This document shows positions 51,788 through 62,054 of a stretch of 64,000 bases of DNA, one piece after another. Within the stretch, counting starts at the first letter, position 1. The number at the start of each line of letters is the position of its first letter. A program made the translations under genes and the position numbers. The notes beneath the pieces are model-generated. The model was not told the DNA's origin, ran no database searches, and saw only the letters and a list, made by a program, of their open reading frames with translations. The stretch is from Palsa-1392 sp963819975. GTDB taxonomy: Bacteria; Verrucomicrobiota; Verrucomicrobiia; Chthoniobacterales; UBA10450. The stretch spans positions 248,001 to 312,000 of the forward strand of contig CAWFYE010000004.1 in assembly GCA_963819975.1 (NCBI GenBank). The letters run 5' to 3'.

Positions 51788-53335
51788 ATGCACGGAAGCG
51801 CCGATCCCCCGCCGGAGACAGCACACTCGGCCATTCCAACCTTTGGCGCGCGCATCCGGACAGACGAGAGCTGGCTGGATAATTCCTCGCTGCACGATTT
51901 CTTGCGCACGAGGATGGCGCAGTTCGGTTGCGCGTCGATCGCGATTGCTGTTCTGGTCGGGCTCGGCGCGATCGTCATTCCGATTGTTAATTCCATCCGA
52001 AGTGCGCACCGCGCCGAGATGGCGATGGCAAAAGCGGACCGGGAACTGGACGCGAAGAATTTCCCGGCAGCGATCGCTTCCTACACGGCCGCCTTGCGCG
52101 AACCGCTGAACCGCCGAGATCGGGCCTTTGCGTATGGGAACCGGGGCTGGGCTTTGACAAACATCGAACGCGACCCCGAGGCAATACGGGATTTCAGCGC
52201 CGCCCTCCAACTCCTGCCCGATCTTTTTTTCGCCCGTCTCGACCGCGGCCTGGCCTACCACCGCATGGGAAGATTCGCCGAGGCCCTGGCCGATTACGAC
52301 CGCGCGCTCGCACTCGATCATAACAGCCTGGACGCCTTCGCCAACCGCTCCTTGATCTACGCTCACCTCGGCCGCTTGAAAGAAGCGATCGCCGACATGA
52401 TCGAAGCCATCCGCTGCAATCCCGGCAATCCTCGCTGGTACGGGGAGCGGGGAGATTTGTATCTCGCGAACGACGAGTTGGAAGCGGCGCGAGCCAGTTT
52501 TGAATCCGCGATCCGGATCTACCCGGAATATGCCGACGCCTACTGGGGCCTTGGCAAGGTTTACCGACGCGAGGGCCACCCGGAACGCGGCCTGGCGGTG
52601 GTGAATGACGCTCTTCGGCTCCATCCGAAATCTGCGCTACTTTATTTCGGGCGCGGTCTCATTCAAATGGATGCCCAGGTCCTCGATCTGAGCGAAAAGG
52701 ATTTCGATCAGGCGATCCTTTTAGACCCAAAATTCGCGATGGCCTACGCGAATCGCGCGTGGATTGAATTCTGGCTCGGCCGCTCGGAAGTAGCTCTCGC
52801 CTACGCCAACTGGGCAGTGGACCTCGAGCCAAAAAAAGCGGCGCCCTATTACGTCCGCGGCCGGGCCTACGACGATCTAGGGGATTATCCCAGCGCGATC
52901 GCGGAATTCGACAAGGCGATCGCCCGCAGTTCGGAATTTGTCTGGGCCGTCGTTTGGCGGGCAATGACAGAAGCGCATTCCGGCGCCTTTGCGCTGGCAC
53001 GACGCGATCTCGAGGACGCGACGGGTCGATTTCCGGGCGAGTATCAATCGCACCTGATGCGCGGGTGGTTTCTCGCGACCTGCCCAAACGCGAAATTCCG
53101 CCACGGTCCGACCGCGCTCACGGAAGCCCGGCAGGCGGTCTCCTTGTCTCAAGAGGATCCCTACGCGCTTGATGCGCTGGCCGCGGCCTCCGCCGAGACG
53201 GGCGACTTTGCACAGGCGCGCAAACAGCAGCTTCGAGCCCTGACCTTGCTCCCGGGTCCTTCGCCCGATCGGAAATGGATGGAAAACCGGTTGGCGCTCT
53301 ACCGGAAAAACAAAGCGTTTCGCGACCGGCGGTAG
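51788..53335 (+). CDS. Membrane-anchored TPR protein
   Basis: 515 residues. A membrane segment lies near residues 50-70 (IAIAVLVGLGAIVIPIVNSI), followed by about ten TPR repeats, for example RDRAFAYGNRGWALTNIERD and ALDHNSLDAFANRSLIY. TPR arrays bind other proteins. The partner is not evident from the neighbours. It is divergent from the SNF2 gene over about 85 bases. A dispersed word lies just after the stop (53342). Confidence 0.85.
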   Translation: MHGSADPPPETAHSAIPTFGARIRTDESWLDNSSLHDFLRTRMAQFGCASIAIAVLVGLGAIVIPIVNSIRSAHRAEMAMAKADRELDAKNFPAAIASYTAALREPLNRRDRAFAYGNRGWALTNIERDPEAIRDFSAALQLLPDLFFARLDRGLAYHRMGRFAEALADYDRALALDHNSLDAFANRSLIYAHLGRLKEAIADMIEAIRCNPGNPRWYGERGDLYLANDELEAARASFESAIRIYPEYADAYWGLGKVYRREGHPERGLAVVNDALRLHPKSALLYFGRGLIQMDAQVLDLSEKDFDQAILLDPKFAMAYANRAWIEFWLGRSEVALAYANWAVDLEPKKAAPYYVRGRAYDDLGDYPSAIAEFDKAIARSSEFVWAVVWRAMTEAHSGAFALARRDLEDATGRFPGEYQSHLMRGWFLATCPNAKFRHGPTALTEARQAVSLSQEDPYALDALAAASAETGDFAQARKQQLRALTLLPGPSPDRKWMENRLALYRKNKAFRDRR

Positions 53336-53407
53336 CTCTTTGCCTAACGACGATCGTAAATGGAGAAGGTTGCTCGCCCCCTTATTCCGGTGAAATAGAG
53401 CCGCGCC

Positions 53408-54331
53408 ATGAAACCGACGCGCGATCCGCAACAGACCACCGCGCTCGTCGCCGGGGTCGCCGCCTTCGTCACTTGGGGCCTGGTCCCGGTTTACTGGAAG
53501 CTGCTCCGTTTCATCCCGGCGTCCGAGATTCTCGCGCATCGGTTCGTCTGGACCTGCCTCTTCATGATCATCCTCCTGAGCTGGCAAAAGCGCTGGCCTG
53601 AGGTGCTCGGCAATTTGCGCTCGCGCCGGACCGCGCTTCTCTGCGCTGGCAGCGGGGTCGCGATCGCGATCAATTGGTTCGTTTTCATCTGGGCGGTCAA
53701 CGCCGGGCGGGTGCTCGAGACGAGCCTGGGATATTTCATGTCGCCGCTCGTGAATGTGCTTCTCGGCGCCATTATTCTGCGCGAACGCCTGACTCGAGCC
53801 CAACTCATCTCAGTCCTGCTCGCGGGCAGCGCGGTCTGCTACCTGACATTTGGGTTTGGGCGCCTGCCGTGGGTCGCACTGGCGCTCTGTTCCTCTTTCG
53901 GGCTTTATGGACTGTTGCGAAAAATCTCCGGCGCCTCGGCGATCACGGGGCTTTTCCTCGAAACGACGTTTATCGTGCCCTTCGCGCTCGGTTTTTTGAT
54001 CTATCTCGAACGACGAGGCGAACTGCAGTTCGCGCTCGGATCGCCGGGGCTGGACGCGCTCCTCGTTAGCACCGGCATCGTGACCGGCTTGCCGCTCGTC
54101 TGGTTTGCGCACGCCGCTCGTCATCTCCGCCTAACGACGGTCGGCTTTCTGCAATATCTCTCGCCCAGCTGCACTTTTTTCCTTGGCGTCTTCGCCTACC
54201 ACGAGCCATTCCGGCGAGAGCAGATGGTGACATTCGTTCTCATCTGGATCGCGCTCGCCATTTTCACGGCCGACGCCGTCTCGCGCTGGCGGTCGAGCAA
54301 AGCCTCCGCGTTGCAACCGGTGGAAATGTAA
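53408..54331 (+). CDS. rarD: EamA-family transporter RarD
   Basis: 307 residues, ten membrane segments in two EamA repeats. It begins with FVTWGLVPVYWKLL and contains SLGYFMSPLVNVLLG and RLTTVGFLQYLSPSCTFFLG, typical of RarD. It is presumed to export small metabolites or chloramphenicol-like compounds; the native substrate is unknown. The dispersed word at 54129 encodes the Leu-Thr of RLTTVG. Confidence 0.92.
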   Translation: MKPTRDPQQTTALVAGVAAFVTWGLVPVYWKLLRFIPASEILAHRFVWTCLFMIILLSWQKRWPEVLGNLRSRRTALLCAGSGVAIAINWFVFIWAVNAGRVLETSLGYFMSPLVNVLLGAIILRERLTRAQLISVLLAGSAVCYLTFGFGRLPWVALALCSSFGLYGLLRKISGASAITGLFLETTFIVPFALGFLIYLERRGELQFALGSPGLDALLVSTGIVTGLPLVWFAHAARHLRLTTVGFLQYLSPSCTFFLGVFAYHEPFRREQMVTFVLIWIALAIFTADAVSRWRSSKASALQPVEM

Positions 54332-54374
54332 CGCTTTGCCTGCGCGGCAGGATTTTGTGGTAAGCTCGCGCCGC

Positions 54375-54899
54375 ATGTGGAGCGAAGACAATTTCCAGTA
54401 CGCGATCGAGAACACCGAGGTGATCCTCGCTCCCGAGGGCAAAATTGCGACCTTCGGTCACACCAGTTTTCGCTTCTACCTCATCAGCGAACTGATGGAT
54501 CAGGTGAATGAGATCCGGGTACGAGACGGCCGGATTCACGCGGAACGACCACAGATCCTGACGCCCGACCATTACGCGCGGCTTCTCCTCGAGGGTTTCG
54601 GCGAAAAAGCGAAACGCTATGTCGAACAACTCCGCGAGCGTTCCCAGCAGGTTGCAGTTCTCCGCTACGGTTTCCAATTTCGAAAGACCGATGTGGTGGA
54701 GAAAACGATCCGCGCCTCGCTTGCCTCGGTCATCGAGCAAACGAAAGCGCGGGTCGACCGAGCGGAGGAACCGCTCAGCGCCGTCATCCAGGGAGTGGAT
54801 GACGCCTGGGAGGTATGTCTGCTCAAATTCACGATCGACCTGATCGAGCGCTCTTCCGGCGGCAACCTGGGAGATTTGCGACAGCGCGGCCTAATGTAA
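54375..54899 (+). CDS. Conserved protein of unknown function
   Basis: 174 residues from MWSEDNFQYAIENTEVILAP (54375). No membrane segment or signal is visible. The sequence is acidic and helical, with FGHTSFRFYLISELMDQVNEIRVRDG and a C-terminal AWEVCLLKFTIDLIERS. I recall similar sequences in Verrucomicrobia but no function. It lies 28 bases ahead of the acyltransferase gene, so the two may be one operon. Confidence 0.75.
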   Translation: MWSEDNFQYAIENTEVILAPEGKIATFGHTSFRFYLISELMDQVNEIRVRDGRIHAERPQILTPDHYARLLLEGFGEKAKRYVEQLRERSQQVAVLRYGFQFRKTDVVEKTIRASLASVIEQTKARVDRAEEPLSAVIQGVDDAWEVCLLKFTIDLIERSSGGNLGDLRQRGLM

Positions 54900-54927
54900 C
54901 CGGCCGTATGGGGATTTTGAGTGGCTG

Positions 54928-55923
54928 ATGTCTCGGTGGAAAAATTTCCGCTATCGCCTTGAGGCGGGCAGTCTGCGCCTGCTGGCCTGGGGCATCCCGC
55001 GGCTCTCGCGTCGATCGTGTGTGCGGTTGAGCTTCCTCTGCGGCGAGATCGCCTACGCGGTTGACCGCCGCGGACGCGCCGTGGCGCAATCGAATCTCGA
55101 ATGCGCCCTCGGTGATCAATTTACCCCGCGGCAGCGCCGGAAAATCGTGCGCGCTTCCTATCGGAATTTCGCCCGCAGCATGCTCGATCTTTTTTGGGCG
55201 CGAAACCTGACGCCGGCCAATTACAGCGACTACCTGCGCCTGGAGGGTTTCGAAGAGTTTCGCGAACGCCACGAGCGCAGCCCGGGCGGCTCCATCGTCC
55301 TCACGGTGCACATGGGCAACTGGGAATGGGCCGGACTGGCGCTCGGTTTTGCCGGGATTCCGTCGATCATCGTAGCGGAAAACTTCAAAAACCCGTTGCT
55401 CACCGCCATCTTCAATCGGCTGCGCGAGGTCAGTGGCAATACCATTATTCCACAGGAAAACTCGATGCTTCGATTGCTCAAGAAGGTGAAGCGCGGGCAT
55501 GCGACCGGGGTGCTCCTCGACCTGAGTCTGCATCCAAATCAGGCCGCAACGATCATTGAAGGTTTCGACCTGAAAATGTGCGTGACCTTCCTCCACGCCA
55601 TCCTGGCCCATCGCGTCGGGACACTCCTCGTGCCAATTGAGGCAGTGCCGCTGGCCGACGGCAGCTGCCGCGTCATTGCGCATCCGCCGGTGGAGTATTC
55701 CGCTGGCGCGACCCCGCACGAAATCGCGCAGTGCTGTTGGGACGTTTACGAGCCCATCGTGCGGGCTAAACCGGAGAACTGGCTTTGGCCGTACAAACAC
55801 TTTCGCTACCGTCCGCGCGACTCGGCTCAGCCTTATCCGGCCTATGCCAATGACTCGTCGGAGTTCGAGAAGCTGCTCCGGGCCATGCAGGAAGAGCAGG
55901 AGGCCGCGCGTCGAACTTCTTGA
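54928..55923 (+). CDS. LpxL/HtrB-family acyltransferase
   Basis: 331 residues. An N-terminal basic region precedes the acyltransferase fold with the catalytic H-x4-E in HMGNWEW. PENWLWPYKHFRYRP near the C-terminus matches the family. LpxL enzymes add a secondary acyl chain to lipid A. A fully active lipid A pathway is not shown by this window, so the acceptor is inferred from the family. Confidence 0.88.
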   Translation: MSRWKNFRYRLEAGSLRLLAWGIPRLSRRSCVRLSFLCGEIAYAVDRRGRAVAQSNLECALGDQFTPRQRRKIVRASYRNFARSMLDLFWARNLTPANYSDYLRLEGFEEFRERHERSPGGSIVLTVHMGNWEWAGLALGFAGIPSIIVAENFKNPLLTAIFNRLREVSGNTIIPQENSMLRLLKKVKRGHATGVLLDLSLHPNQAATIIEGFDLKMCVTFLHAILAHRVGTLLVPIEAVPLADGSCRVIAHPPVEYSAGATPHEIAQCCWDVYEPIVRAKPENWLWPYKHFRYRPRDSAQPYPAYANDSSEFEKLLRAMQEEQEAARRTS

Positions 55924-56083
55924 CCGCGAGCCCCAAAAATCTTTCCATCAGTAACCAGCAAAGCGCCATCCTCCGTCGACTCCCTGGGCGGCAGAGGCGC
56001 GCAGAACTGGTCACTTCACAATTCCCAGGAAGCGGAGAAAACGCCCCGGTCGGCCGCAATCACCAACCCGAAGACATTTCACG

Positions 56084-57427
56084 ATGAGAAAAAGCGCAAT
56101 TCTGCTCGGGCTATGCCTAACGATCATCTTGGCCGCCACGGCCGCCTTTTCACAGGACCGGCGGAGCCCCGGCAAGTCTCGGGCGGAACGGTTTCGGCAT
56201 AGCGGGAAAATCGCCGACGAAGGCCCAGCCGGATTTCACGGTTCGAACCGGGGCACCGGCCTGGAAGCGCCGACCGGTTACGACAGCCGGACGAACGGGT
56301 TCCTCAAACAGGGCCCGCCCTACGAGACGATCGACGAAGACAATGTAATGCCGCTCCGCTCTTTCAATGAAGGCCGCTTCACCTACGAAGAAGTCGAAAA
56401 CAACTCCGACGGCCTGGGGCCGACCTACAACGCGCAAAGCTGTGCGGCCTGCCACCAGAGCGTCGCGACCGGTGGAGCGAGCCAGATCGCGGAACACCGC
56501 ACCGGTCGGGTCGTCGACGGACAGTTCTTTGAATCGTTAGGCGGGTCGCTCATTCAGTCGCGCGCTACTTCTCCCGAGATCGTTGAGCGGGTCGCGCCAG
56601 AGGATGATGTCCGCACTTTCCGCATGTCAACCAGCACCCTGGGCGACGGCTTTGTCGAATGCATCGCCAACAGCACGATCCTCTCGATTCGCAACGGCCA
56701 GCCGAGCGCTATGCGGGGCGATGCGCCCCTCGTCCCGGTCTTGGAAGGCGACGGCAGCGCCCGCCTCGGTCGCTTCGGCTGGAAGGATCAGCATGCCAGT
56801 CTCGAATCTTTTTCGGCTGACGCTTACCTGAACGAAATGGGAATCACGAGCATACTTTTCCCGGAAGAGAATACTTCGAGTGGCAAGTACGTCGGCTACG
56901 GGACGGAATATGACCGTGTGCCCGATCCCGAAGATACCGGGGTGGATGTCCTCGCTTTTGCCAACTTCATGCGCTCGACCAAGGCACCGAACCGCGGCGC
57001 CATCACGGCCGAAGTCCTGGCCGGCGAACAGCTCTTCAACCAGGTCGGTTGCGCCGTCTGCCATGTGCCCTCCATTCAAACCGCCGCGCCCGGCACGAAA
57101 ATCAACGGCGGCTCGTTCATGGTCCCGGCCGCGCTCGGGAACAAGATCATTCATCCCTACAGCGATTTTCTTCTCCACAACATCGGGACCGGGGACGGCA
57201 TCCCGATCCTGCCCCAGCCGGAGTATGCCTCGACCGCACCGCAGATCCGCACGGCGCCGCTCTGGGGATTGCGGACACGGAACCGGCTGATGCACGACGG
57301 CCTCAGCTTCACCCGTCAGGAAGCGATTCAACGGCATGCCGGCCAGGCAACGGACGCGACCAATGCCTATAATGCCCTAACGATTGCAGAGCAGAATCAG
57401 CTGATCGCGTTTCTCGACTCCCTCTAG
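56084..57427 (+). CDS. Di-heme oxidoreductase (DUF1111/thiol oxidoreductase family)
   Basis: 447 residues. A signal peptide (SAILLGLCLTIILAATAAFSQ) and two CxxCH heme sites, CAACH and CAVCH, are present. The blocks DGLGPTYNAQSCAACH, NRGAITAEVLAGEQLFNQVGCAVCH and LHNIGTGDGIP are typical of the putative di-heme thiol oxidoreductase family. It probably moves electrons in the periplasm; its partner is unknown. It converges on and overlaps the histidine kinase gene by 4 bases. Confidence 0.9.
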   Translation: MRKSAILLGLCLTIILAATAAFSQDRRSPGKSRAERFRHSGKIADEGPAGFHGSNRGTGLEAPTGYDSRTNGFLKQGPPYETIDEDNVMPLRSFNEGRFTYEEVENNSDGLGPTYNAQSCAACHQSVATGGASQIAEHRTGRVVDGQFFESLGGSLIQSRATSPEIVERVAPEDDVRTFRMSTSTLGDGFVECIANSTILSIRNGQPSAMRGDAPLVPVLEGDGSARLGRFGWKDQHASLESFSADAYLNEMGITSILFPEENTSSGKYVGYGTEYDRVPDPEDTGVDVLAFANFMRSTKAPNRGAITAEVLAGEQLFNQVGCAVCHVPSIQTAAPGTKINGGSFMVPAALGNKIIHPYSDFLLHNIGTGDGIPILPQPEYASTAPQIRTAPLWGLRTRNRLMHDGLSFTRQEAIQRHAGQATDATNAYNALTIAEQNQLIAFLDSL

Positions 57428-59376
57428 TGAGGGCGCGGCTGCTCCACTTCCACGCCGGTCCGCCCGGCGAGGTTCGCGACCGCGGCCAGAAGCTCCTGTG
57501 GCTCGACTGGTTTCGAGAGATGAATCTGGTAACCGGCCAGCATCGCGCGGGTGCGATCCTCCGAGCGGGCAAAGGCCGTCAGCGCGATCGCCGGGATTCG
57601 GGCCTGCTTCGCCGTGCTGCGGGCGCGCAGTTCTCGCATCATCTCCAACCCGTCTTTTCCCGGCATGCCGATGTCGCTCACGATCACATCGGGCGCGTCC
57701 TCGCTCACTAACTGAAGGCCGTCCTCGGCGGACGAGGCGATCAAGACGTCGGCTTTGCATTCCTTTAACAGTCGCCTGACCAATTCGAGCGAGTCGCGTT
57801 CGTCATCCACCACCAACACGCGCACACCATCCAGCTCCACATTGACCAGGCAGCGAGTATCAAGCGCCGCACCCGGATGCTGGCGCGCGGAACCATCCTG
57901 CCGCAGCGGAACGAGGGGCAGAATCACGGTAAAACTCGCGCCGTGCCCGAGACCTTCGCTTTGCACACGGACACTTCCGCCGTGCAATTCGACTAAATTT
58001 TTCACAATCGAAAGGCCGAGTCCCAGACCGCCGTGACGCCGGGTCTGCGATGCATCCTGTTGCCGGAAGCGATCGAAAACGTGGGGTATGAACTCCGGCG
58101 AAATCCCCTCTCCATTGTCGCTCACGACTATCTCGACGTGTGAATTGACCCGCTCTAGCACGACATTCACCCGGCCACCTTTAGGGGTGAACTTGATCGC
58201 GTTCGCGAGCAGGTTCCAAAGCACCTGTTGCAACCGCGCGGGGTCGCCCGAGATCGGTTGCACCGGGCCGAGGACCTTCGCGACCCGCACGTTTTTCGCC
58301 TCCGCTGCCGGCCGCAGAGAGTCGACCGCAGCCTCGACCACTTTTACGAGATCAGTTGCCTGCACGTCGAGGCGAGTTTTACCGGAAATGATCCGGCTCA
58401 TATCGAGCAGATCCTCGATGATGCGGGTCTGGGCGCGCGCATTGCGCTCGATCGTCTCCAGGCCTTCACGGATCTCCGCCGGATCGCCATCGCCGGTGCG
58501 CAGCAGTTGTGTCCAACCCAGAATGGCGTTCAGCGGGGTCCGCAGTTCATGGGAAACGGTGGCGAGGAATTCATCCTTCAGGAGACTGGCCCGTTCCGCA
58601 TTGAAGCGCGCCGCGCGCTCGCTCTCGAGCAGGCGATAGCGTTCGTCGGCGTGCTCGCGCTGCTCGGTGATATCGGTGTTCGATCCAAACCAGAGACTCA
58701 CCTGACCGTCGGCATCGCGCAGCGGCATGGCGCGGGAAAGGAACCAGCGATAGGTGCCATCCGCCCCGCGCAGCGGGAAGGTGTGTTCCCACGGCACCTT
58801 CTCCGCTAAGGCATGTTTCCACGAACTCATCACCCCAGGCAACGCCTCCGGGTCGTGCACTTTTTCCCAGCCCCAACCATCCATTTCCTCCGGTGGCGCA
58901 CCGGTATACTCAAACCAGCGTCGGTTATACCAAAAGATGTGCCCGTCGGGCCGAGCCATCCAGGCGAGCTGCGGAATGTTATCCGCCAAGTAGCGGAAAC
59001 GGGCTTCGCTTTCGGCGAGTTTGCTGTCGAGCTGCCCGGAGCGCACCGTCGCAGAGCGCGAATGACGGACCGACCAGATGATCAAGACACAAGTCAGGCC
59101 GAAAAAAATCAGGCTGAACCAGACGAGCGGATCGAGGTACGCCCAGCCGTTGGGCATCATCCAGATCGGCGCGAGCAGGAGAGAACCAAGGGCGGCAATC
59201 GTCCCGGCCATCGTGCCGCCCCAGAGCGCGGCCGCGATCACAGCCGGGAAGAAAGTGAGGAACGGAATGCCGGTGCCAACGAAACGATAGAGGACCGCCC
59301 GGGCGACAGCCGCCGCCAAAACGGCGATGATCCCAATTGCGACCGCCCGGCCTCGGTCGCTCCCTGAATTTTCCAT
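57424..59376 (-). CDS. Hybrid histidine kinase with receiver domain
   Basis: 650 residues. The N-terminus has DUF4118-like membrane helices (residues about 12-105). A PAS domain follows (about 120-240, FWYNRRWFEYTGAP). HisKA has His276 in LATVSHELRTPLN; HATPase has NLLANAIKFTPKGG and DNGEGI; the C-terminal receiver has VLVVDDERDSLEL and VSDIGMPGKDG. It senses an unknown signal. No dedicated response regulator is adjacent. Confidence 0.93.
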   Translation of the reverse strand: MENSGSDRGRAVAIGIIAVLAAAVARAVLYRFVGTGIPFLTFFPAVIAAALWGGTMAGTIAALGSLLLAPIWMMPNGWAYLDPLVWFSLIFFGLTCVLIIWSVRHSRSATVRSGQLDSKLAESEARFRYLADNIPQLAWMARPDGHIFWYNRRWFEYTGAPPEEMDGWGWEKVHDPEALPGVMSSWKHALAEKVPWEHTFPLRGADGTYRWFLSRAMPLRDADGQVSLWFGSNTDITEQREHADERYRLLESERAARFNAERASLLKDEFLATVSHELRTPLNAILGWTQLLRTGDGDPAEIREGLETIERNARAQTRIIEDLLDMSRIISGKTRLDVQATDLVKVVEAAVDSLRPAAEAKNVRVAKVLGPVQPISGDPARLQQVLWNLLANAIKFTPKGGRVNVVLERVNSHVEIVVSDNGEGISPEFIPHVFDRFRQQDASQTRRHGGLGLGLSIVKNLVELHGGSVRVQSEGLGHGASFTVILPLVPLRQDGSARQHPGAALDTRCLVNVELDGVRVLVVDDERDSLELVRRLLKECKADVLIASSAEDGLQLVSEDAPDVIVSDIGMPGKDGLEMMRELRARSTAKQARIPAIALTAFARSEDRTRAMLAGYQIHLSKPVEPQELLAAVANLAGRTGVEVEQPRPH

Positions 59377-59567
59377 AGGTGGTTGCGGTTCCGTGCAAAT
59401 GAATCGAAACCGCCGGCCTTAAAGGGTGTATCGAGCACAAAGCTGGCCTTTTACCGATCCCCCGACGCGGCATCGTCGGATAGCCTTGGGCGGTGCCGGA
59501 GTGGAAACTGCGGCGCTCTCTTATTTCGGTCGACGCTCGGGCCGCCGGCCTCGCGCTGGCAGGAGGC

Positions 59568-62054
59568 TCACCGCTGACGCTGTCGTACGACCAGATATTT
59601 TGCCTCGCTTGGAATGCCATTGGTAAAAACGGTGACGAGGGCCGGACCGGGAGGAAAGCCGCTGACCGGGAGAGAGGTGAAGGATGTATCCGACCAACCA
59701 GCAGTCGGATCTACCGAAAGGAATGCGACCTGGGCGTTGCCGAGGCTGCGCAACTGGACTATCGGGTAGTTACTTGATGAGTCCGGTGTGCTCCCGCCAG
59801 AAGCTTGTGAGACGCCTTGGAAAAGCGAGCCACTAATCTGGAGGCGTCTCCCGACGACGAGTCTCAAGCGCGCCCCGCTGATCTCAGGCTGCCAGGCGCG
59901 GTCGGAGTGGAGGCCCACATCGTAGAGTTCCGCCCTCGCGAGATAATTTGGAAAGCCGCCTGCGACGAGCACCTTGCCGTTGGGCAGCAAAGTCATCTGG
60001 TGATAATAGCGTGCGGTGTCGAGGCTGTCGGTATCACTCCATGTCCCGGCCGCCGGATCGTAGAGTTCTGCACTCGCGAGAGCGAGCGTGTTAAGGCCGC
60101 CCGCGATAAGCACCTTTCCGTTAGGCAGCAAGGCGGCGGTGTGAATAAGGCGTGCGGTAGCGAGGCTGCCAGTTGCCGCCCATGTTCCGCTTTCCGGGTC
60201 ATAGAGTTCCGCGCTCGCGAGTATGCTCCCGGTCACAGGACTAATACCACCGGCGATGAGCACCTTGCCGTTAGGCAACAAGGTCGCCGTGCCAGCATTG
60301 CGCCCAGTGGCAAGGCTCCCGGTTGACGTCCATGTCCCCTTTGCCGGATCAAAAAGTTCCACCCTCCGTTCCACGCCAAAGACAGCACCGCCTGCGACGA
60401 GCACCTTGCCGTTGGGCAGCAACGTCGCCGTGGGAAAACCGTGTGCGACGGTAAGGTCCCCGGCTCTTGCCCAGCTCCCCGTTGCCGGATCGTAAAGCTC
60501 GGCGCTCGCGAGAGCGTCCGCCGCGCCCAGGCCCCCCGCGACGAGCACCTGACCGTTGGGCAGCAACGTCGCCGCGTGGGTATCGCGTCCGACGGCGAGG
60601 GTGCCGGTCGTGGTCCAAGTCTCGCTCACCGGATCATAGATTTCCGCGCTCGCGAGATGGTCTAAGCCGTTAAATCCGCCAACGACGAGCACTTTGCCGC
60701 TAGGCAGCAACGTCGCCGTGTGCCTAAGGCGGCCAATGGCGAGGCTGCCGGTCGTTTTCCAAGTGCGGCTGGCCGGATCATAGAGTTCTGCGCTCGTGAG
60801 ATAGTTACCGCTATCAGCACCCCCTGCCACGAGCACCTTGCCGTTGGGCAGCAAGGTCGCCGTGGGAGATTCGCGGCCGGTGACGAGGCTATGGGTGCGT
60901 GCCCAGCTCCCATCCGCCGGATCGTAGATTTCCGCGCTGGGGAGAGGAGGGCCGGCGGTGATAACACCAGCTGCGACCAGCATCTTCCCGTTAGGCAGCA
61001 GGGTCGCGGTGTGAGACTCGCGCCCGGTGATGAGGCTCCCAGTGGCGGTCCATGTTCCACTCGCCGAGTCGTAGAGTTCCGCGCTCGCGAGTGCCCCGGC
61101 AGAACCATTGTAACCGCCGGCAACCAGGATCTTGCCGTTAGGGAGCAAGACGGCGGTGTGTTGAATGCGTGCTTTAGCCATGTCCCCGGTCGCCGCCCAG
61201 ATTCCAGTCGTCGGGTCGTAGAGTTCCGCGGTCGCGATCGCGCCGCCGGAATCTCCGGCTGCGACCAGGACCGTTCCGTTAGGCAGCAAGGTCGCGGTGT
61301 GATCCGAGCGTAAAGTGATGAGGCTGCCGGTCGCCGTCCAAGTCCCGCTGGCTGGATCGTAAAGTTCCGCGCTCGCGGCATTCGATGTGGGATTATTGCC
61401 TCCCGCGACAAGCACCCTGCCGTCGGCCAGCAAAGTGGCCGTGTGCCCCAGGCGGGCGCTGGCCATGCTGCCGGTGGCGATCCAGGTGCCGCTCGCTGGA
61501 TCGTAGAGCTCCGCGCTCGCCAGGGCGTCGCCGCCTTCTCCTCCTGCCACTAGTATCTTTCCGTTGGAGAGCAGTGTGGCGGTGTGATTCGTCCGCGCCG
61601 TAGCGAGGCTGCCGGTGGCGGACCAGGTGCCGCTCGCTGGATCGTAGAGTTCCGCGCTGGCGAGCTGGCCGCCGTTGGAGCCCCCGGCGACAAGCACCTT
61701 TCCGTTAGGCAAGAGAATCGCCGTGTGATGCGCGCGCGCCGTTGCCATGCTGCCGGTGGCAGACCAGGTGCCCCTCGTTGGATCGTAGAGCTCCGCGCTG
61801 GGCAGTGCGTGAAAGGCCAGGTCGAGGCCTCCCGCGGCGAGGATTTTGCCATTGGGTAACAGCGTTGCCGTGTGCTGCCAGCGTGGCGCAGCCAGGTTTC
61901 CGGTGGTCTCGAACTGGAAAGGAGCGGCCACGCATGGCTGCACGAGGGTGAGCCCGGCAGTGAGGAAAAGCAGGGCAGGCATCACCCATTTACCCTTGTT
62001 CGCTCCACTGAACGGTGGACGGCGCGCAGTCACGTCATGAATCGCTTTTTTCAT
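59568..62054 (-). CDS. Secreted kelch-repeat protein
   Basis: About 828 residues from MKKAIHDVTARRPP (62054); the longest frame starts at 62153. A signal peptide (WVMPALLFLTAGLTLVQPCVAA) is followed by 14 kelch-like repeats of about 48-50 residues, each with HTATLLPNGKVLVAGG and SAELYDPASGTW. The number fits two seven-bladed propellers. The C-terminal about 100 residues form a separate beta domain with RLRLVVGRRLQISGSLF. Surface or extracellular, target unknown. Confidence 0.9.
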   Translation of the reverse strand: MKKAIHDVTARRPPFSGANKGKWVMPALLFLTAGLTLVQPCVAAPFQFETTGNLAAPRWQHTATLLPNGKILAAGGLDLAFHALPSAELYDPTRGTWSATGSMATARAHHTAILLPNGKVLVAGGSNGGQLASAELYDPASGTWSATGSLATARTNHTATLLSNGKILVAGGEGGDALASAELYDPASGTWIATGSMASARLGHTATLLADGRVLVAGGNNPTSNAASAELYDPASGTWTATGSLITLRSDHTATLLPNGTVLVAAGDSGGAIATAELYDPTTGIWAATGDMAKARIQHTAVLLPNGKILVAGGYNGSAGALASAELYDSASGTWTATGSLITGRESHTATLLPNGKMLVAAGVITAGPPLPSAEIYDPADGSWARTHSLVTGRESPTATLLPNGKVLVAGGADSGNYLTSAELYDPASRTWKTTGSLAIGRLRHTATLLPSGKVLVVGGFNGLDHLASAEIYDPVSETWTTTGTLAVGRDTHAATLLPNGQVLVAGGLGAADALASAELYDPATGSWARAGDLTVAHGFPTATLLPNGKVLVAGGAVFGVERRVELFDPAKGTWTSTGSLATGRNAGTATLLPNGKVLIAGGISPVTGSILASAELYDPESGTWAATGSLATARLIHTAALLPNGKVLIAGGLNTLALASAELYDPAAGTWSDTDSLDTARYYHQMTLLPNGKVLVAGGFPNYLARAELYDVGLHSDRAWQPEISGARLRLVVGRRLQISGSLFQGVSQASGGSTPDSSSNYPIVQLRSLGNAQVAFLSVDPTAGWSDTSFTSLPVSGFPPGPALVTVFTNGIPSEAKYLVVRQRQR
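59930..61900 (-). repeat. About 14 tandem coding repeats (kelch, roughly 150-bp period)
   Basis: DNA-level similarity is high. The LLPNGK codons recur at about 60118, 60268, 60988, 61276 and 61702 with CCTAACGG and elsewhere with CCCAACGG. Recent expansion or gene conversion is likely. Confidence 0.85.

Noticed and set aside
59930..61900. Regular repeats that could be taken for a CRISPR array or VNTR
   Set aside because: Period is about 150 bases, in frame, and encodes kelch blades.
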